Assembly (NCBI GenBank): GCA_009838915.1
Contig: VXQT01000027.1
Span: 62,001-126,000, forward strand
Length of the DNA: 64,000 nt
DNA from: Chloroflexota bacterium
GTDB lineage: Bacteria > Chloroflexota > Dehalococcoidia > Bin125
Direction: 5' to 3'
The first letter of the stretch is position 1. The number at the start of each line of letters is the position of its first letter. Positions 10,295 through 20,840 of this stretch are shown in pieces. The translations under genes were made by a program, and so were the position numbers. The notes below the pieces were generated by a model. It searched no databases. It was given only the letters and a program-made list of their open reading frames with translations, and had not been told where the DNA came from.

Positions 10295-11269
10295 CTACCG
10301 CGTTGACGCAGCCGCCGAAGTCGGCTCCCGGCTCGGCGACTCCGTGTTGTCGGCGAAGTGTGCGGTGTGAGGCTCGCGATTGAGGACGCCCCGACCGAGG
10401 TTGAGCCCGATCTCCACACTCGGGCGCAATCCAAAGCGCAGATCGGCGAAGAGCAATGGTTCACCGCGCCCCTGCGCCTCCTCTTCGAGCAGTGCCCAGA
10501 CGGTGTACTTGAAATCGAGCCCGTCGGCGCCACCGAAGACGATCCGCCCGTGTTCGGTAACGACCACTAGGCCGTCAACGAGCGACCACTCGTAGGAGAG
10601 CACGGCGGGCAACGGCAGCGGCGCGCCGCGCCGGTGTAGCTCGTCGGCCATCTGCAGCGCGGTCGTGTCGACCTGTGCGCCGGCGGCGATCGCCGGCAGA
10701 GCCGAAACCTGGGTCACGATGGGTCCGTCATACGCGGGCGCTGGGCCCTCGAGGACGATGCCCTCTGAATCAATTGCCCACACTGTGTCGTTTGCCCGCC
10801 ACCGGCCCCACGGGGCTCGCTCCACTATGGCGACTTTGATGCCATTTGGCCAGTCCCGGCTGATTTCGACCTCTTTGACCATCGGTAAGGCGCGAATGCG
10901 TTGCCGCGCGGCCTCAAGATCGGCGAGCAGCACGTGCTGACCCTTCACGCCTGCGAGTTGCTTCACAGACGCAGCGGAGACGACATGCGCGCCTTCGACT
11001 TCGACGCGGCTGATGTCGAGCAGGGGAGAGTTGAGGATCGCGAGCGCCGCGCCAAGCACGGCTATGGCCAGAACAAGCGCGGCGAACATGAACAGCGGCC
11101 AGCGAATCCTGAACGGGGCGAGCGCACGGTCCGCCGACATCGATGCCAGGCGCAAGAACAGCCTGCGTCGGCGGCTCGCCGGGACGGGATGCACATGTAC
11201 GTGATCAAGCGTCGAGGCGTCTTCCACCGGCGGACTATCTTGCCCGGACTCGAAGTGCGTTCTGCTCAC
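10295..11269 (-). CDS. ftsQ: FtsQ/DivIB-type division protein
   Basis: N-terminal TM followed by POTRA: LLDISRVEVEGAHVVSAASVKQLAGVKGQHVLLADLEAARQRIRALPMVKEVEISRDWPNGIKVAIVER. Confidence 0.85.
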   Translation of the reverse strand: MSRTHFESGQDSPPVEDASTLDHVHVHPVPASRRRRLFLRLASMSADRALAPFRIRWPLFMFAALVLAIAVLGAALAILNSPLLDISRVEVEGAHVVSAASVKQLAGVKGQHVLLADLEAARQRIRALPMVKEVEISRDWPNGIKVAIVERAPWGRWRANDTVWAIDSEGIVLEGPAPAYDGPIVTQVSALPAIAAGAQVDTTALQMADELHRRGAPLPLPAVLSYEWSLVDGLVVVTEHGRIVFGGADGLDFKYTVWALLEEEAQGRGEPLLFADLRFGLRPSVEIGLNLGRGVLNREPHTAHFADNTESPSREPTSAAASTR

Positions 11270-12393
11270 AGAAGCGCCTCGCGATCGGCCGCGGTGGGGC
11301 CGTCGGCCCGGTTGCGGCGGCGTTCAATGGCAAGATCGACAAGTCGGTCGATCAGGTCGCTCAGCGGAATGCCGGCAGCCTCAAAGACGCGGGGGTACAT
11401 CGAGGCTGACGTAAACCCGGGAATGGTGTTTAGTTCACCCAGCCAGAAGCGCCCGTCATCGGCGACCAGAAAGTCCGCGCGGACCATGCCCTCGGCGCCT
11501 ACGGCGCTCCAGGCTTCAAGTGCGGCGCGCTGAAGCTGTTCGGCGAGCTTTGCATCGAGCCGCGCCGGTGCGATCAGTTCGGTGGCGGGGTCTTCGTACT
11601 TGGCGATGTAGTCGTAGAAGGGTCGCTGCGTGCGAATCTCGCCCGGCGGCGAGACGATTGGCGGCCGGCCGCCAGATGATCCAAGCACGCCGCATTCGAT
11701 TTCGCGTGGCGAGGGCATGGCCTCTTCGATTAGGACGTCGGAGTCGTAGGCGAACGCCGCGGCGAGGGCGTCGGCAGCCTCTTCGCGCGAGTCAACCCGG
11801 CCGGCGCCGATGCTGGAGCCGCCGCGCGACGGCTTGACGAAGTAGGGATAGCCGACTTCGGCGGCTCGCCGCGCCACGGCGGTCGGATCGCTTCGCCAAT
11901 CGTCGCAGGAGACCACGATGTCAGGCGCGACGGGGATGCCCACATCGCGCAGGAGCCGCTTGCAGCGGGCCTTGTCCATGGCGAGCGCGGATGCGGCGAC
12001 GCCGGAGCCGACGTAGGGTAGGTCCAGCGTCTCGATGAATCCTTGTAGCACGCCATCTTCGCCGGACGTCCCATGGATCAAAGGAAAGACGGCATCGCAT
12101 TGCGCAAGGACGGCAAGGGTCGACTGTGGGATGCGAGTTGTTCGGGGCGCCGCCGGATCTGCGATCTCCTCGGGTCCGCCCTCCTGCATGACCGACAGGG
12201 CGCGGCTTGACTCTTCGGGGGTGAGCCACAGGCCAGTGCGCGAGACGGCGAAGGGGACCATCCGCCAGCGCTCAGCGTTGGCTGCGGCCATCACGGCTCG
12301 CGCCGAGCGAATCGAGATCGTGTGTTCGACGGATGCGCCACCGAAGACAACGCCCAGACTCCGAGGGGCCTCAGTCACCGGCGGCCTCCTCAC
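11266..12393 (-). CDS. ddl: D-alanine--D-alanine ligase
   Basis: GVVFGGASVEHTISIRSA, PLIHGTSGEDGVLQGFIE, VKPSRGGSSIG, ELNTIPGFT. Confidence 0.95.
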   Translation of the reverse strand: MRRPPVTEAPRSLGVVFGGASVEHTISIRSARAVMAAANAERWRMVPFAVSRTGLWLTPEESSRALSVMQEGGPEEIADPAAPRTTRIPQSTLAVLAQCDAVFPLIHGTSGEDGVLQGFIETLDLPYVGSGVAASALAMDKARCKRLLRDVGIPVAPDIVVSCDDWRSDPTAVARRAAEVGYPYFVKPSRGGSSIGAGRVDSREEAADALAAAFAYDSDVLIEEAMPSPREIECGVLGSSGGRPPIVSPPGEIRTQRPFYDYIAKYEDPATELIAPARLDAKLAEQLQRAALEAWSAVGAEGMVRADFLVADDGRFWLGELNTIPGFTSASMYPRVFEAAGIPLSDLIDRLVDLAIERRRNRADGPTAADREALL

Positions 12394-13303
12394 CGATCAC
12401 CGCGATCTCCGGGACCAGCGTGACGCCGAACTGATCCTGGACCGAGTCGCGGACCCGGTCGATGAGCGCCAGGAAGTCCCCGGCCCGGGCGTTGGCGACA
12501 TCGGTGTTGAGGATGTAGTTGGCATGCAGCTCGGAGACCATTGCTGCGCCGATGCTCGCGCCTTTGAGCCCGGCCTGTTCGATCAACTGTCCGGCAGTGC
12601 GCAGGTCGTCGGGAGGATTCTTGAATGTGGAACCGAGCGACGGCCCGCTGGGCGCATTGGCCCTGCGCAGCGCTTCCACGCGGTCGATCTCGGCCAGCGA
12701 TGCGAAGACGTCGCCTTCGCGCAACTGCAGCGTGAGCGAGGTGACGATGTGATCACTCAAATCGCCGTCACGAAAGCGCGAGGTCCGGTAGCCCAGTTCC
12801 AGTTCGCCGGCCTCAAGCCGGACGAGTTCGCCATCCGGGCTGATGGCGCGGACTTCGACGAGCGCGTCGGACAGGTCGGAGCCGTATGCGCCGGCGTTGG
12901 TCGGCAGGCCGCCACCGATCGCGCCGGGAATGCCGGCAGCCCACTCGAGGCCGGCGAGTCCGGCGCGCGCGGTCGAGCGGGCGAGCGCGGCGAATCGCAT
13001 GCCGGAGTCGACCTCGATCTGGTCATCGTCCAGCCGCCGGCAGCCGCGGGTCTCGTTCTTGACCACCACACCGCGGATGCCGCCGTCGCGGATCAGCACG
13101 TTTGAGCCCGCGCCGAGCAGAGTCAGCGGAGTGCCTGAGCAGCGGACTGCTCGGACCAGATCGATCAACCCGTCGACATCTCGGACGTTCACAAACCAGT
13201 CTGCGGGTCCTCCGACCTGGACGAAGGTGTGGCGGCCGAGCGGTTCACTTCGCCGCGCATTGAGCTCTTGCAAGAGGGCCTGGAGTATCTGGCCTCGTGT
13301 CAT
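12371..13303 (-). CDS. murB: UDP-N-acetylenolpyruvoylglucosamine reductase
   Basis: TFVQVGGPADWFV, LGAGSNVLIRDGGIRGVVV, GIPGAIGGGLPTNAGAYG, GSTFKNP. Confidence 0.95.
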   Translation of the reverse strand: MTRGQILQALLQELNARRSEPLGRHTFVQVGGPADWFVNVRDVDGLIDLVRAVRCSGTPLTLLGAGSNVLIRDGGIRGVVVKNETRGCRRLDDDQIEVDSGMRFAALARSTARAGLAGLEWAAGIPGAIGGGLPTNAGAYGSDLSDALVEVRAISPDGELVRLEAGELELGYRTSRFRDGDLSDHIVTSLTLQLREGDVFASLAEIDRVEALRRANAPSGPSLGSTFKNPPDDLRTAGQLIEQAGLKGASIGAAMVSELHANYILNTDVANARAGDFLALIDRVRDSVQDQFGVTLVPEIAVIGEEAAGD

Positions 13304-14670
13304 GCTGAGCCGCCACCCGACCGGCGCAACTCGCGCAGAATGATCGGTCCGGCCGCGTCGATGTCGCCAGCGCCCATCGTGATGATCAGGTCGTTGGCCG
13401 TCGCGCGCTCCGCGGCGAGGCGAGCACTCTGCTCGATCGAGCCACCGTACTCGGCATCGGGAGCATCGATCTCGGCTGCGAGCTGTTCCGACGTCGTTTC
13501 CTCGCCGCTCATGTCGCGGGCGGCGTAGGTGTCGACTGTGTAGACGACGTCAGCCTTGCCGAAACAGGTCCGGAAGCCGTCCAACAGGTACGAGGTCCGG
13601 GTGTAGGTGTGAGGCTGAAAGAGTACGACGGTGCGGCGTTCCGGCCAACGCTGTTTCGCGGCGTCGATTGCGGCGGACACCTCGGTCGGGTGATGGGCGT
13701 AGTCGTCGAGCACGATCACGCCTTCCGCATCGCCGTGCAACTGAAAGCGCCGGTTGACGCCGCGGAAGGTCCGTAACGCCTCGACGGCTTGTCCCAGGTC
13801 GAATCCGGCCTGTTGCAATGCGGCGAGCGCGGTGGTTGCGTTCTGCAACTGGTACTCGCCGGGTTGTTGCAATGCGCCGCGATGCTGTCCGCTCGGTGTG
13901 GACAGCAGATACTCGTCATCGAGATCGCGGATGGCATAGTCGGCATCGCCGCGGGACGAGCAGGTAACCACACGCACGTCCGATCGCGCCGCGCTGAGAC
14001 GTTGCGTGATCTGTCTCGCCGCGGGTGAGTCGCTTCCCACCACTAGCACGCCGCCAGTGTTGAGCGTTTCGACGTACTGAAGGAATGCGGCTTCGAGCGC
14101 GTCCTGTGAGCCGTAGTAGTCGAGGTGATCCGGCTCGCAGTTGGTGAGCACCGCGACCGAGGGGGTGTAGTGATGAAATGCGCGTCCATACTCATCTGCT
14201 TCAAGCACCAGCCACGGATCCGTACCGCGTCGCGCGTGTACGCAGAAGTCGGGCGCTTCGCCGCCGATCACGTAACCGACGTCGCGTCCGGATGCTCGCA
14301 TGCAGTGCGCGATCATCCCGGTAGTTGTGGTCTTTCCGTGTGTCCCGCCGACGGTGATTACGTTGCGCGGCGCCGCGATTTCACTCAGCAGCTCGGCTCG
14401 CGTCTGCACCGGGATGCCGAGTTCCAGCGCACGGGCGACTTCGGGATGCGACTCCGGCACAGCGGCGGTGCGTACGACCTGGGTCGCGGTGGTGACGTGA
14501 TGTTCGTTATGTCCGATCAGGATGTTCGCGCCTCGGGCTCGCAGCGAGTCCAGGATCGGCGCGTCGGAGCGGTCGCAGCCTGATACGACCAGGCCGTCGT
14601 CGAGCAGAATGTGGGCGAGGGCCGACATGTGGATCCCGCCGATACCTACGAAGTGAACGTTGATCGTCAT
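13300..14670 (-). CDS. murC: UDP-N-acetylmuramate--L-alanine ligase
   Basis: HFVGIGGIHMSALAHILL, VGGTHGKTTTTGMIAH, LDDYAHHPTEV, TMGAGDI. Confidence 0.96.
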   Translation of the reverse strand: MTINVHFVGIGGIHMSALAHILLDDGLVVSGCDRSDAPILDSLRARGANILIGHNEHHVTTATQVVRTAAVPESHPEVARALELGIPVQTRAELLSEIAAPRNVITVGGTHGKTTTTGMIAHCMRASGRDVGYVIGGEAPDFCVHARRGTDPWLVLEADEYGRAFHHYTPSVAVLTNCEPDHLDYYGSQDALEAAFLQYVETLNTGGVLVVGSDSPAARQITQRLSAARSDVRVVTCSSRGDADYAIRDLDDEYLLSTPSGQHRGALQQPGEYQLQNATTALAALQQAGFDLGQAVEALRTFRGVNRRFQLHGDAEGVIVLDDYAHHPTEVSAAIDAAKQRWPERRTVVLFQPHTYTRTSYLLDGFRTCFGKADVVYTVDTYAARDMSGEETTSEQLAAEIDAPDAEYGGSIEQSARLAAERATANDLIITMGAGDIDAAGPIILRELRRSGGGSA

Positions 14671-14677
14671 CGTTACG

Positions 14678-15790
14678 TCACTTTGCCACAGCCATGATCA
14701 CTTCGGCAATACGCGCGGCGGCGTCAGTCCGGCGCAGACGCCGCATGGACTCACGCATCGATTCGAGCCGCTGTGTATCGCCCAGCAGCGAGGTCGTGAG
14801 GTCGAAGAGCTGATCGTCGACGCGTTCGTCGTCGATCAGGACGGCCGCGCCGGCGTCGGCCAGGAGTTGCGCGTTGTAGCGCTGGTGGCCTCCGGCCTCG
14901 CCAAGCGGAGCGAGGACAGCCGGGAGCGCCGCGGCGGGATACTCGCCCATCACCGACGCGCCGGCACGGGAGACGGCGAGGTCGCACGCCGCCATGGCCA
15001 GCGGCATCTCCTCGGCCATGTAGGAATACAGCCGGTAGCGGGAGCGGAGCCTGGCGGGCAGTGCCTCGCGCAGCCTCGCGAGTCGGTCGTAGTCGTCTCG
15101 CCCGGAAATGTGGACGAGCTGCGTGTGAGTCAGCCAGGCATCGAGTCGTTCGGCAATGCAGTCGTTGATTCGCCGCGCGCCGCGTACCGCCCCGGTCACG
15201 AGCAGGGCAGGTCCGCCGTTGAGCTGAAAGTGGGCGCGAGCGAGCGGCTTGTCGAGGTCGTGGAAGCCCTGTCGCAAGGGATAACCGGTCACCACGGCCT
15301 TGCCGGTTCGGTAGCGCTGGGCTGAGCGCTCGTGGGTCACGCAAATCCGGCTGGCCAGCGGCGCGAGCAGGCGCAGCGTCCAGCCCGGCTCGATGTCGGG
15401 CTGGAGCAAGACGATCGGCCGGCGCATGAGCCAGGCGGCGACGCCGACCGGCGCGGACACGTAGCCGCCGGTAAGAAAGACCACCTGGGGCCGAAAGCGG
15501 GCGATCAGCGCCAGCGCGTCGAGCACGCCGGTGGCAGTCGCGCCCAGGGAAAGCAACTGGGAGAGCGGATTGCGACCGCGCAACGCGCGGGCGGCGATCG
15601 TCGCATAGGTAAGGCCTGCTTCGACGGCCAGTTCAGACTCGACGCCGTCGGCCGTGCCGGCGAAGCGAAACACGATCTCGGTTTCCTGTTCATTCCCCAG
15701 ACCGCGCACCGCATCGGCCACGGCGAAGGCGGGAAACACGTGACCTCCGGATCCGCCTCCGGAAAGCAGCACGCGTAGAGGCCGTGTCAT
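14678..15790 (-). CDS. murG: UDP-GlcNAc undecaprenyl-pyrophosphoryl-MurNAc-pentapeptide transferase
   Basis: LLSGGGSGGHVFPAFAVADAV, VFLTGGYVSAPVGVAA, SRAGASVMGEYPAAALPAVLAPLGEAGGHQRYNA. Confidence 0.93.
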   Translation of the reverse strand: MTRPLRVLLSGGGSGGHVFPAFAVADAVRGLGNEQETEIVFRFAGTADGVESELAVEAGLTYATIAARALRGRNPLSQLLSLGATATGVLDALALIARFRPQVVFLTGGYVSAPVGVAAWLMRRPIVLLQPDIEPGWTLRLLAPLASRICVTHERSAQRYRTGKAVVTGYPLRQGFHDLDKPLARAHFQLNGGPALLVTGAVRGARRINDCIAERLDAWLTHTQLVHISGRDDYDRLARLREALPARLRSRYRLYSYMAEEMPLAMAACDLAVSRAGASVMGEYPAAALPAVLAPLGEAGGHQRYNAQLLADAGAAVLIDDERVDDQLFDLTTSLLGDTQRLESMRESMRRLRRTDAAARIAEVIMAVAK

Positions 15791-17154
15791 CCGCCGTCTC
15801 CTCGGCCGCTGTGGAAGGGAGACGGCTTCGGCGGGCGCTGCGGCCGCGGTGCGACATCGCGAGTGGGCGCCGCGTCGTTGAGCGGCGGATCGGCAGAGAC
15901 TGGGAACTCGCCTCGACCGTAGCGGGAGATGGAGACGAGGATGCCGGCCGCGGCCAAGGAGGCGATCAGGGCGGAGGAACCGAAGCTGAGGAATGGCAGC
16001 GGGATGCCGGTCAGGACGATCGTGCGCGTTACACCGGCGATATTGAAGAACGCCTGCAACGCGAACCAGGCGACGATGCCAAAGGCGAGCAGCGTGCCAA
16101 ACCGATCTTCCGCCCGCATACCGGCTCGAATACCCCGGTAGATCAACGCGCCGAATATTGCCAGCACGATCATCGCGCCGAGCATGCCCGTCTCTTCACC
16201 GATGATCGCAAAGACGCCGTCAGTATGGGCCGAAGGGACGTAGAAGAACTTCTGCCGCGACGCGCCGAGTCCGACGCCGGTCAGACCGCCCGAGCCAAGC
16301 GTTGAGACCAGGTTGATGATCTGGAACCCGGCATCCTGGGCGAACTCCTCGGCATTGAAGAAGGAGCGCACGCGCTCCAGGCCGTAGCCGAAGAGGCCGA
16401 TGATCAGGAAGAGCACGCCGCTGCCGCCGATGAAGAGGATCACCATGTGCTTCAGCGCGGCACCGGCGAGGAAGAACATGACCACGCCGGTGGCGGAAAT
16501 TGCCGCGAAGGTGCCCAGGTCGGGCTCGAGCATGATCAGTCCGCCGACGCTGCCGATGATGAAGCAGAACGGCGCCAGACCCAGGGGAATGCGCTTGATC
16601 TCGTCGCCCTTCGCAGCGAGCCAGGCGGCGACATAGATGCAGATCGCGAGCTTGGCGAACTCGGACGGTTGCAGCGCCGGCAGTGAGCCGATCTGAATCC
16701 AGCGTTGCGCGCCGTTCTCTTCGTGACCGACTCCCGGGACCAACACCAGCATCAGCAGGACCAGCGCCCCGCCGATGATTAGGGATGAGATCCTCTGCCA
16801 GCGGCGGTAGTCGATATTGGCCAGCACGCCGAATGCGATCAGGCCGATTCCTGCCCCGATTACCTGGCGCAAGGCGAAGTGGTGCGTGTTGCCATGCAGC
16901 TCCTGCGAGATGGCCAGCGACGACGAGAACACGAAGATCAGACCGATGAAGACCAGTGCCAGCACCGACAGGACCAGCACCCAGTCGGGCGGAGAGGCGG
17001 GACGACGCAACCTACGGATGATGCGCCGTCCAACTGTGTGTCGCCCGTCCTCGCCGGAAGGAGCGGCGGCCGCGCGGCCGGGCACTCGGACCCGTCCCAG
17101 CACTCCGGTTGAATCCGACTGCGCCGACGGTGCGGCTGCGCGATCAACGCTCAT
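15787..17154 (-). CDS. ftsW: Lipid II flippase/polymerase FtsW (SEDS family)
   Basis: Multi-TM; GARQKFFYVPSAHTDGVFAIIGEETG-type motif; start reassigned to ATG at 17154 (MSVDRAAAP). Confidence 0.92.
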   Translation of the reverse strand: MSVDRAAAPSAQSDSTGVLGRVRVPGRAAAAPSGEDGRHTVGRRIIRRLRRPASPPDWVLVLSVLALVFIGLIFVFSSSLAISQELHGNTHHFALRQVIGAGIGLIAFGVLANIDYRRWQRISSLIIGGALVLLMLVLVPGVGHEENGAQRWIQIGSLPALQPSEFAKLAICIYVAAWLAAKGDEIKRIPLGLAPFCFIIGSVGGLIMLEPDLGTFAAISATGVVMFFLAGAALKHMVILFIGGSGVLFLIIGLFGYGLERVRSFFNAEEFAQDAGFQIINLVSTLGSGGLTGVGLGASRQKFFYVPSAHTDGVFAIIGEETGMLGAMIVLAIFGALIYRGIRAGMRAEDRFGTLLAFGIVAWFALQAFFNIAGVTRTIVLTGIPLPFLSFGSSALIASLAAAGILVSISRYGRGEFPVSADPPLNDAAPTRDVAPRPQRPPKPSPFHSGRGDGG

Positions 17155-18493
17155 CGGCCACACTCTCTTTCGGTCGCAGCGCCTCGACCAGGTCGCGGAA
17201 GTGTTGTCCGCGAGCTTCGAAGTTGGGGTAGGCGTCGAACGAGGTGCCGCCGGGCGAGAGTAGAACCGCATCGCCTGGCTGCGCTGCACCGACGGTTTCG
17301 GCGAACGCCGACGCAAGGTCTCCTGCGTGTCGAGCTTCGACGCCCTGTTCGGCGCACCACTGCGCCCACGCGGCGCCTGTCTCGCCGAACAGCACCGCGC
17401 GGCGCACGCGGCGGCGGAGCTCATCGACCAGCGGGTCGAGCGGCAGGCGCTTGTCGCGTCCGCCGAGCATCAGCACAATCGGTCCGTCGATTGCTCTGAT
17501 ACCGGCCAGTGTTCGCTCCGGCGTGGTTGCGATCGAGTCGTTGACGAAGCGCACACCGTCCAGTTCGGCGACCAGCTCCAACCGATGCGCCACGCCGGCG
17601 AACGTCGAGAGCACGGCGGCGGCGGCATCGTCGGATACGAGTTCGCCGACAATGGCCAGCGCCGCGAGCGCATTACGCAGATTGTGCTGTCCGGGAATCT
17701 TCAGCTCGTCGGCATCCATGAGGCGGCGGCCGTTGCGGAACACGTGGCCGCGATCGCAGTGGGCCGCGGCGCGGCAAGGCGGCTCTCCGATCCCAAACCA
17801 CTCATTCGCCGCCGATCCGAGGCGGGACGCATGAGCCGCTCGCGGCTCATCGAACGGCAGCACCACACGGTCGGTCCCCGTCTGGTACTCGACGATTCGG
17901 TACTTCAACGCCTGGTAGTCGTCCCAGTCGAACTGGTCGAGGTGATTGGGGGTGATGTTGGTGATCGCGGCGACCTGTGGGCTGCGCGTCGTCCGCAGGA
18001 GCTGGGTGTGCGAGAGCTCGGCGACTACGGTTGTGTCCGGGGCAATGTCCGGAAGCTGGCCCAACAGTCCTCGGCCGATATTGCCCCCCAGGACGCAGTC
18101 GACTTCGGCACGGCTGAGCAACTCGTGTACCAGCGTCGTCGTCGTGGTCTTGCCGGCGCTGCCGGTGATGCCAATCACGCGATTTGAGGGACAACGTTCG
18201 AAGAAGACTTGCGTCGGTCCGAAGACGGGCAACCCGCGCCTGGCCGCGTCGACCAATAGCGTCGAATCCCAAGGCACGCCCTGGCTTGCGATCAGGGCGT
18301 CGAGGCCCTGGAGCAGTGAGACGTCGTCCTGGTCTCGCATTGCTCGGCGGGGGTTGCGATCGACCGTGACCACTTCCGCGCCTTCGCGGACCAGAAACTG
18401 GAACGCATCGCGTCCCTCGATGCCCATCCCCACCACAGCGACGCGCTGTCCGGTGAACGAGGCGGGGGCTTCGATTGGCTGGGGCAGGCTCAC
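17144..18493 (-). CDS. murD: UDP-N-acetylmuramoylalanine--D-glutamate ligase
   Basis: VVGMGIEGRDAF, ITGSAGKTTTTTLVHELL, LMLGGRDKRL, LLSPGGTSFDAYPNFEARGQHF; GTG start at 18493 rather than the longer track ORF. Confidence 0.92.
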   Translation of the reverse strand: MSLPQPIEAPASFTGQRVAVVGMGIEGRDAFQFLVREGAEVVTVDRNPRRAMRDQDDVSLLQGLDALIASQGVPWDSTLLVDAARRGLPVFGPTQVFFERCPSNRVIGITGSAGKTTTTTLVHELLSRAEVDCVLGGNIGRGLLGQLPDIAPDTTVVAELSHTQLLRTTRSPQVAAITNITPNHLDQFDWDDYQALKYRIVEYQTGTDRVVLPFDEPRAAHASRLGSAANEWFGIGEPPCRAAAHCDRGHVFRNGRRLMDADELKIPGQHNLRNALAALAIVGELVSDDAAAAVLSTFAGVAHRLELVAELDGVRFVNDSIATTPERTLAGIRAIDGPIVLMLGGRDKRLPLDPLVDELRRRVRRAVLFGETGAAWAQWCAEQGVEARHAGDLASAFAETVGAAQPGDAVLLSPGGTSFDAYPNFEARGQHFRDLVEALRPKESVADER

Positions 18494-19479
18494 TTTGGCA
18501 CCTGCAATGCCAGGGCGACGCCGAGGATGCCGCCGGCGATCGCGACCAACCAGAATCGTGTGACGATCTGCGGTTCGGACCAGCCGCCCATCTCGAAGTG
18601 ATTGTGCAGCGGCGCCATGCGGAACACGCGCCGCCCTTCGCCGGTTTGTCTGCGGGTCCACTTGAACCAGCCGACCTGGATGATGTCGGACGACGCCTCG
18701 AGTACGAAGACGATGCCGATCACGGGCAGCAGCAGCCAGTGTCCGGTCATTAACGCGATGATCGCCAGGGTCCCGCCGAGCGCCATCGCCCCGGTGTCGC
18801 CCATGAACACCCTGGCCGGATGCGCGTTGAACCAGAGGAAGCCCAACACCGCGCCGACGGTCGTGAAGGCGAAGCGAACGAGAAAGTCCTGCTCCTGGCC
18901 GACAGCAATCACGCCGAACGCGGCGATCGCGATTGCCCCGGTGCCGCCGCACAGCGTGTCGAGACCGTCCGATATGGCAACCGAGATGACCGTAGCGAAC
19001 ACGGTCACCGCGGCAATCACGATGTAGGCGGGCCCGAGCGAGAACTGTCCCGCCCAGGGCACATTGAGCGATTGCACGTCGAGCGCGAAGTAAAGTACCA
19101 GTCCGACCGCGAGCGAGAACGCGGTCAGTAGCGCGAACTTGAGCTTCCAGGTCAACCCGGACTGGACTCGGCCGATCAGGGTGCCAAGATCGTCGGCGTA
19201 CCCCATGGCGCCAAGGGCGACGACGCCGACAAGAGGCAGCAGGATCGACCAGCGGTCGCCTTCGACGAGGTTGGCGACGATGGTCAGGACGACGATCGGG
19301 ATGAGAAAGATCAGGCCGCCCATAGTCGGCGTACCGGCCTTGACCTGGTGGCTGCTCGGACCTTCTTCGGAAATCGCCTTGCCCGTGCTCCGCCGCTCAA
19401 GCCAGCGGATGATGAATGGCCCGATCACGAGTGCCATAGCGAAGGCGATCCCGGCGGTGCCGAGCGAGAACGTAGTCAC
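18490..19479 (-). CDS. mraY: Phospho-N-acetylmuramoyl-pentapeptide-transferase
   Basis: GTPTMGGLIFLIPIV, SDGLDTLCGGTGAIA, FNAHPARVFMGDTGAMALGG, PLHNHFEMGGWSEPQIV; GTG start at 19479. Confidence 0.95.
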   Translation of the reverse strand: MTTFSLGTAGIAFAMALVIGPFIIRWLERRSTGKAISEEGPSSHQVKAGTPTMGGLIFLIPIVVLTIVANLVEGDRWSILLPLVGVVALGAMGYADDLGTLIGRVQSGLTWKLKFALLTAFSLAVGLVLYFALDVQSLNVPWAGQFSLGPAYIVIAAVTVFATVISVAISDGLDTLCGGTGAIAIAAFGVIAVGQEQDFLVRFAFTTVGAVLGFLWFNAHPARVFMGDTGAMALGGTLAIIALMTGHWLLLPVIGIVFVLEASSDIIQVGWFKWTRRQTGEGRRVFRMAPLHNHFEMGGWSEPQIVTRFWLVAIAGGILGVALALQVPK

Positions 19480-20840
19480 GAGTCCGCCAGCCTCTCGACA
19501 ACCCGCTCGAGGTGCATCGCATGGGACGCCTTGACCAGCAGTGTGTCGGTGCGTTCCAGAGAGCTGCGCAGAATCTGCGTTGCCTGCTCGGCGTCTTCGA
19601 CCCAGCAGGCGCGCTGGTGTCCCGCCTCGCGCGCGGCGTCGACGATGAACCGAGAGCGTGGGCCAACCGCGATCAGCCAGTCGCAGCACTCGGCGGCGAA
19701 TCGCCCGACCTCGTGGTGAGCTTGCTGTTCTTCAGTGCCTAACTCGTACATGTCGCCGAGCAGGGCGACCCGGCGCGGCCGGCAGTCGCGCAGGAGGTCG
19801 AGCGCCGCTCGCATCGAGAGCGGCGCCGCGTTGTAAGAGTCGTCGATGATCGCGGCGCCGTTCCAGGCGGTTCGCTGCATGAGACGCGATCCGGGAGACA
19901 GGGCGCAGAGCGCGTCGTCAATCTGAGCCAGCTCCAGACCCGCTCGCAGACCCACAGCGGCCGCTGCCAGCGCAGTCATCGCCTGGTGGACGCCGGGGAG
20001 CGGCGTGAAGGTGCGCTGTTCCTGGCCGCCGAGTCGATCGACAATCGTGAACTCGACGCCGTCGAATCCACGCGCCTCGACGTCGGTTGCACGCAGATCG
20101 CAGTCCTCGCCGAGTCCGAACGTGATCGTCTCGGCGCGGGTGCGAGTTGACATCCGGCGGACACGAGGGTCGTCGCCGTTGAGGATGGCCAGGCCACCCG
20201 GCGGAAGCGACTCCGGCAGCAGGCCCTTGATCCGTTCGGTTTCATTCAGCGTGCCGAAACGCTCGAGGTGGGTCGGCCCGACGTTGGTGACAATGGCAAT
20301 GTCTGCCTGGGCGGACGAGACCAGTAGCTCCATCTCCGCCTGCGAGTAGGGACCAATCTCGATGACGGCCCACTCGTGCGAGCGATCGATGCCAAGCAGG
20401 GCGATCGGCATACCGATGTCGCCGTTAAAGTTCCGCGGCGACTGGTATGTGGCAGTGTGCCTGGAGAGCAACTGATAGGTCGCTTCGCGGACTGTTGTCT
20501 TGCCCACGCTTCCGGTGATTCCGACGACCTGAGCGTCGACACGCGCACGCCAGTTTCGCCCGGCTTGCTGCAGGGCCGTGAGCGGATCATCAACCACGAA
20601 CAGATGCGGGCCGCCCAGCCCGGATGCCGCCGAGACCAACGCGGCCGAAGCTCCACGCGCGAGTGCGTCGTCGACAAATCGGTGTCCATCCATGCGTTCG
20701 CCGCGCAACGCGACAAACAGACTTCCTGGAACCGCCTCGCGGGAGTCGATCACGATCTCTGAGAACGGCGCGTCATCCACCTGCGGTCGCTCAAGCAACA
20801 GCGATTGGATCAGCTCGCCGAGATCGCTCGAGGAGATCAC
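19476..20840 (-). CDS. murF: UDP-MurNAc-tripeptide--D-alanyl-D-alanine ligase
   Basis: IDSREAVPGSLFVALRGERMDGHRFVDDALARGA, ITGSVGKTTVREATYQLL, NFNGDIGMPIALL, IDDSYNAAPLSMRAAL. Confidence 0.93.
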   Translation of the reverse strand: MISSSDLGELIQSLLLERPQVDDAPFSEIVIDSREAVPGSLFVALRGERMDGHRFVDDALARGASAALVSAASGLGGPHLFVVDDPLTALQQAGRNWRARVDAQVVGITGSVGKTTVREATYQLLSRHTATYQSPRNFNGDIGMPIALLGIDRSHEWAVIEIGPYSQAEMELLVSSAQADIAIVTNVGPTHLERFGTLNETERIKGLLPESLPPGGLAILNGDDPRVRRMSTRTRAETITFGLGEDCDLRATDVEARGFDGVEFTIVDRLGGQEQRTFTPLPGVHQAMTALAAAAVGLRAGLELAQIDDALCALSPGSRLMQRTAWNGAAIIDDSYNAAPLSMRAALDLLRDCRPRRVALLGDMYELGTEEQQAHHEVGRFAAECCDWLIAVGPRSRFIVDAAREAGHQRACWVEDAEQATQILRSSLERTDTLLVKASHAMHLERVVERLADS